NCBI GenBank assembly: GCA_963842155.1
Contig: CAWJFP010000036.1
Span: forward strand, 310,001 to 374,000
DNA: 64,000 nucleotides
From: CAWJFP01 sp963842155
GTDB taxonomy: Bacteria; Pseudomonadota; Alphaproteobacteria; JACZXZ01
Reading direction: 5' to 3'
A program made the translations under genes and the position numbers. The notes under the pieces were generated by a model that searched no databases, was not told the origin of the DNA, and saw only the letters and a list, made by a program, of their open reading frames with translations. Position 1 is the first letter of the stretch; each line of letters opens with the position of its first letter. This document shows positions 61,778 through 64,000 of this stretch, piece by piece.

Positions 61778-64000
61778 ATGGAGAGCACCTTCGAAGCACT
61801 CGCCATCGCGGTACGCCATCATCAGGCCGGTGCGCTGGCCAATGCCGAAGCGATTTATCGACAAATCCTCGCCGCCGAGCCGAACCATGTCGAGGCCCTG
61901 CATCTCCTGGGAGTGATCGCGCACCAGATCGGGCGCAACGATATGGCGCTCCAACTGATCGGGCGCGCGCTTGCGCTCAAGCCGGACCATGCCGACGCGC
62001 ATTGCCATCTCGGCGCGGCGTTGGCGGCGCTTCGCCGGCCGTCGGAAGCGATAGCCTCCTATGAGCGGGCGCTGGCGCTAAAGCCGGGTTATGTGGAGGC
62101 GTATTGCAATCTGGGCGTCGTCCTCAAGGAGCTGGGCAGGCTCGAGGAGTTGGTGGCCCGATTGGAGCAAGCCCTGGCGCTGACGCCGGACTCCGCTGAG
62201 GTCTTGAACAATCTCGGCAATGCGCTCCAGGCCGCGCATCGACATGAGGAGGCCGTTGCACGTTATGAGAGGGCGCTGGCCGTCAGGCCCGACTTCGTCC
62301 AGGCGCACAACAATCTGGGCGTCGCCCTCAAGGTACTTGGCAAGCACGAGGAGTTCATCGCGAGCTATCGACGCGCGCTTGCGCTCAACCCCGGCTATGC
62401 CGAGGCGCACCATAATCTCGGCAGCAGTCTCGCCGTTCTTCATCGCAACGAGGAGGCGATCGCGAGCTTCGGGCGGGCCCTGGCGATCGCTCCCGACTAT
62501 TCGGAGGCGCGCTACCAGATCGGTCTGGCGCTGATGGCGGTGAGCGGTCACGCGCAAGCGGTCGAGCATTTCGAGAGGGTTCTGGCAAAGAATCCCCTCC
62601 ATGTCGAAGCGCATAACAGCCTTGCCGTCGCCCTGGTGGCGCTGCTTCGCCTCGACGACGCGATTGCCCATTGCGAGCGGGCCCTTGCGATCAATCCCGA
62701 TTTCGCGGAGGCGCACAATAATTTGGGCAATATCCTTCTGAATTTGAGCCGCCACCAAGAGGCGATGGCTTGCTACCGGAAGGCGCTCGCCTTGAAACCC
62801 GGCGAAGCCGGAGTGCGAAGCAATCTCCTGCTCGCGATGAACTATCTCGCGGATGGGACCCCCAAGGCTTTGCTGGGCGCTCATCGGGAATGGGCCAAAA
62901 TTCACGCGGGCGCGGTCAAGGCGCCACGTCGCGTCAAACGCTCGCTCGAGCCCGGCCGCCGGCTGCGCGTCGGCTATCTGTCGCCGGATTTCCGCGAGCA
63001 TTCCGTCTATTTCTTCCTGGCGCCCTTGCTCGCCGCGCACGACCATGAGGAAGTCGAGGTCTTCTGCTACGCCGATATGGCGCGAGGCGACGCCTTCACG
63101 ACGCATCTCATGGCGCATGCCGACCATTGGGTCTCGATAGTCGGCAAGGATCACGACGCGGCCGCCGCTCGCATCCGCGAGGACGAGATCGACATCCTGG
63201 TGGATCTGGCCGGCCATACCGCCCAGAACCGTCTCGCAATCTTCGCGCGCAAGGCCGCGCCGCTGCAAATGAGCTGGCTCGGCTATCCCAACACCACAGG
63301 GCTTCCGGCGATCGACTATCGCATCACCGATGAAATCGCCGATCCACCGGACGTCGACCGCTTCTACACGGAAAAACTCATCCGCCTGCCGCGTTGCTTC
63401 GTCTGCTACGAGCCTTCCGAGCTGGCCGGTCCCGTCGCGCCGCTGCCGGCGCCTAGCACGGGCCACGTAACTTTCGGCTCGTTCAACAATTTGCCGAAGG
63501 TCACGCCGCAGGTGGTGAAGCTTTGGGCGCGAATACTCGAGAGCGTGCCGGGATCGCGTCTCTTGATCAAGGCCTTCGGCTTGACGAGCCCCACGGCCCG
63601 CCAACGGTTTTTGGGGCTGTTTCGCGATGAGGGCATCGAGACGGGCCGTATCGCTCTCATGTCCTGGCTGGCCTCGCCGCGCGATCATCTTGCGCTCTAT
63701 GGCCAGGTCGATATTGCGCTCGACCCGTTCCCCTATAACGGCACCGCCACGACATGCGAGGCGCTGTGGATGGGCGTGCCGGTGATAAATTTGCGCGGCG
63801 GGCGGCATGCCGGTCGGGTGGGGGCGAGTCTTCTTACGGCCGCCCGACTGCCGCATCTCATCGCCGAAGATCCTTTGTCCTATATTGCGGCTGCCGCCGA
63901 GCTGGCGCGCGACCTCGACGGGCTCGCGGCGCTGCGCGCGGGCTTGCGTGAGCAAATCCAAGCCTCGCCCCTTTGCGACGCCAATGACTTCGCCCGGGCG
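61778..64000 (+). CDS. TPR protein with GT41 (O-GlcNAc transferase/SPINDLY-like) domain, 3' end outside window
   Basis: At least 741 codons, still open at 64000. Residues about 5-340 are nine or ten TPR repeats (e.g. HNNLGVALKVLGKHEEFIASYRRALALNPGYAEA). The catalytic half has RLRVGYLSPDFREHSVYFFLAPLLAAHDHEEVEVFCYAD, DILVDLAGHTAQNRLAIFARKAAPLQMSWLGYPNTTG, TFGSFNNLPKVTPQVVKLWARIL, and DIALDPFPYNGTATTCEALWMGVPVINLRGGRHAGRVGASLL (sugar-nucleotide binding). Family members add N-acetylglucosamine or other sugars to proteins; bacterial versions may modify flagellin or surface proteins. ATG at 61778 with AAGGA upstream. Confidence 0.93.
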   Translation, partial: MESTFEALAIAVRHHQAGALANAEAIYRQILAAEPNHVEALHLLGVIAHQIGRNDMALQLIGRALALKPDHADAHCHLGAALAALRRPSEAIASYERALALKPGYVEAYCNLGVVLKELGRLEELVARLEQALALTPDSAEVLNNLGNALQAAHRHEEAVARYERALAVRPDFVQAHNNLGVALKVLGKHEEFIASYRRALALNPGYAEAHHNLGSSLAVLHRNEEAIASFGRALAIAPDYSEARYQIGLALMAVSGHAQAVEHFERVLAKNPLHVEAHNSLAVALVALLRLDDAIAHCERALAINPDFAEAHNNLGNILLNLSRHQEAMACYRKALALKPGEAGVRSNLLLAMNYLADGTPKALLGAHREWAKIHAGAVKAPRRVKRSLEPGRRLRVGYLSPDFREHSVYFFLAPLLAAHDHEEVEVFCYADMARGDAFTTHLMAHADHWVSIVGKDHDAAAARIREDEIDILVDLAGHTAQNRLAIFARKAAPLQMSWLGYPNTTGLPAIDYRITDEIADPPDVDRFYTEKLIRLPRCFVCYEPSELAGPVAPLPAPSTGHVTFGSFNNLPKVTPQVVKLWARILESVPGSRLLIKAFGLTSPTARQRFLGLFRDEGIETGRIALMSWLASPRDHLALYGQVDIALDPFPYNGTATTCEALWMGVPVINLRGGRHAGRVGASLLTAARLPHLIAEDPLSYIAAAAELARDLDGLAALRAGLREQIQASPLCDANDFARA

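Noticed and set aside
62078..63961. A 627-codon frame antisense to the TPR/GT41 gene
   Set aside because: It is the mirror of repeated TPR codons in a GC-rich gene. The plus-strand frame has clear TPR and GT41 motifs and a ribosome site.

Overview
The window is a GC-rich chromosomal segment of an alphaproteobacterium. The evidence is the gene order glyA-nrdR-ribD-ribE-ribB(A)-ribH-nusB-thiL, a Ros/MucR regulator, a DUF2794 gene and a liv operon carrying a small DUF6867-like membrane gene. Genus cannot be told from the sequence alone. There is one tRNA (Gln, CTG anticodon) and no rRNA or CRISPR.

Layout. 1-8.9 kb (minus strand): a truncated proton-pumping pyrophosphatase, thiL, nusB, the riboflavin genes, nrdR, glyA and rpiB. 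9.3-16 kb: mucR, then a complete branched-chain amino-acid type ABC importer (livH-M-G-F, a small membrane gene, livK) that ends in a clear terminator. 16-20.4 kb: DUF2794, a cold-shock protein, an unknown regulator-like gene, an aldo/keto reductase, a broken SnoaL-like gene and an alkyladenine DNA glycosylase. 20.4-21.9 kb: a small AT-richer accessory patch with gene remnants, an 82-residue tandem-repeat protein and an unknown membrane protein. 21.9-28.8 kb: guaA, a GNAT protein, an RsmB-type methyltransferase, guaB, rlmE and a GppA/Ppx phosphatase. 29-41 kb: tRNA-Gln, a double HD-GYP/LuxR regulator, DUF3303, a serine-less hydrolase, an LLM oxidoreductase with divergent MarR, an ABM protein, a lone ABC membrane domain, DUF3300, a beta-lactamase-fold hydrolase, an SDR and a ureohydrolase.

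41.3-47.8 kb (minus strand) is the most notable system: a full N-ATPase operon in the order atpD-C-Q-R-B-E-F-A-G. This is the laterally spread, delta-less variant of F-type ATPase with AtpQ and AtpR. The rotor subunit has two membrane carboxylates. An IS5-type transposase remnant and related short repeats lie at its borders, consistent with acquisition by transfer. 48.3-52.8 kb holds histidine-degradation genes (hutU, hutF, hutI), followed by a nitrate/taurine-type ABC importer, a GlcG-like secreted protein, a DEAD-box helicase, an outer-membrane barrel, a metF-like gene with a methyltransferase, and a TPR/GT41 (O-GlcNAc transferase-like) gene that runs off the window.

Quality warning. At least eight otherwise well-conserved genes (ribH, SnoaL-like, ABM, DUF3300, serine hydrolase, atpQ, hutU, methyltransferase) are each broken by what looks like a one-base insertion or deletion. 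The even spread and the involvement of ribH suggest residual assembly errors rather than decay, so apparent fusions and pseudogenes here should be read with care.
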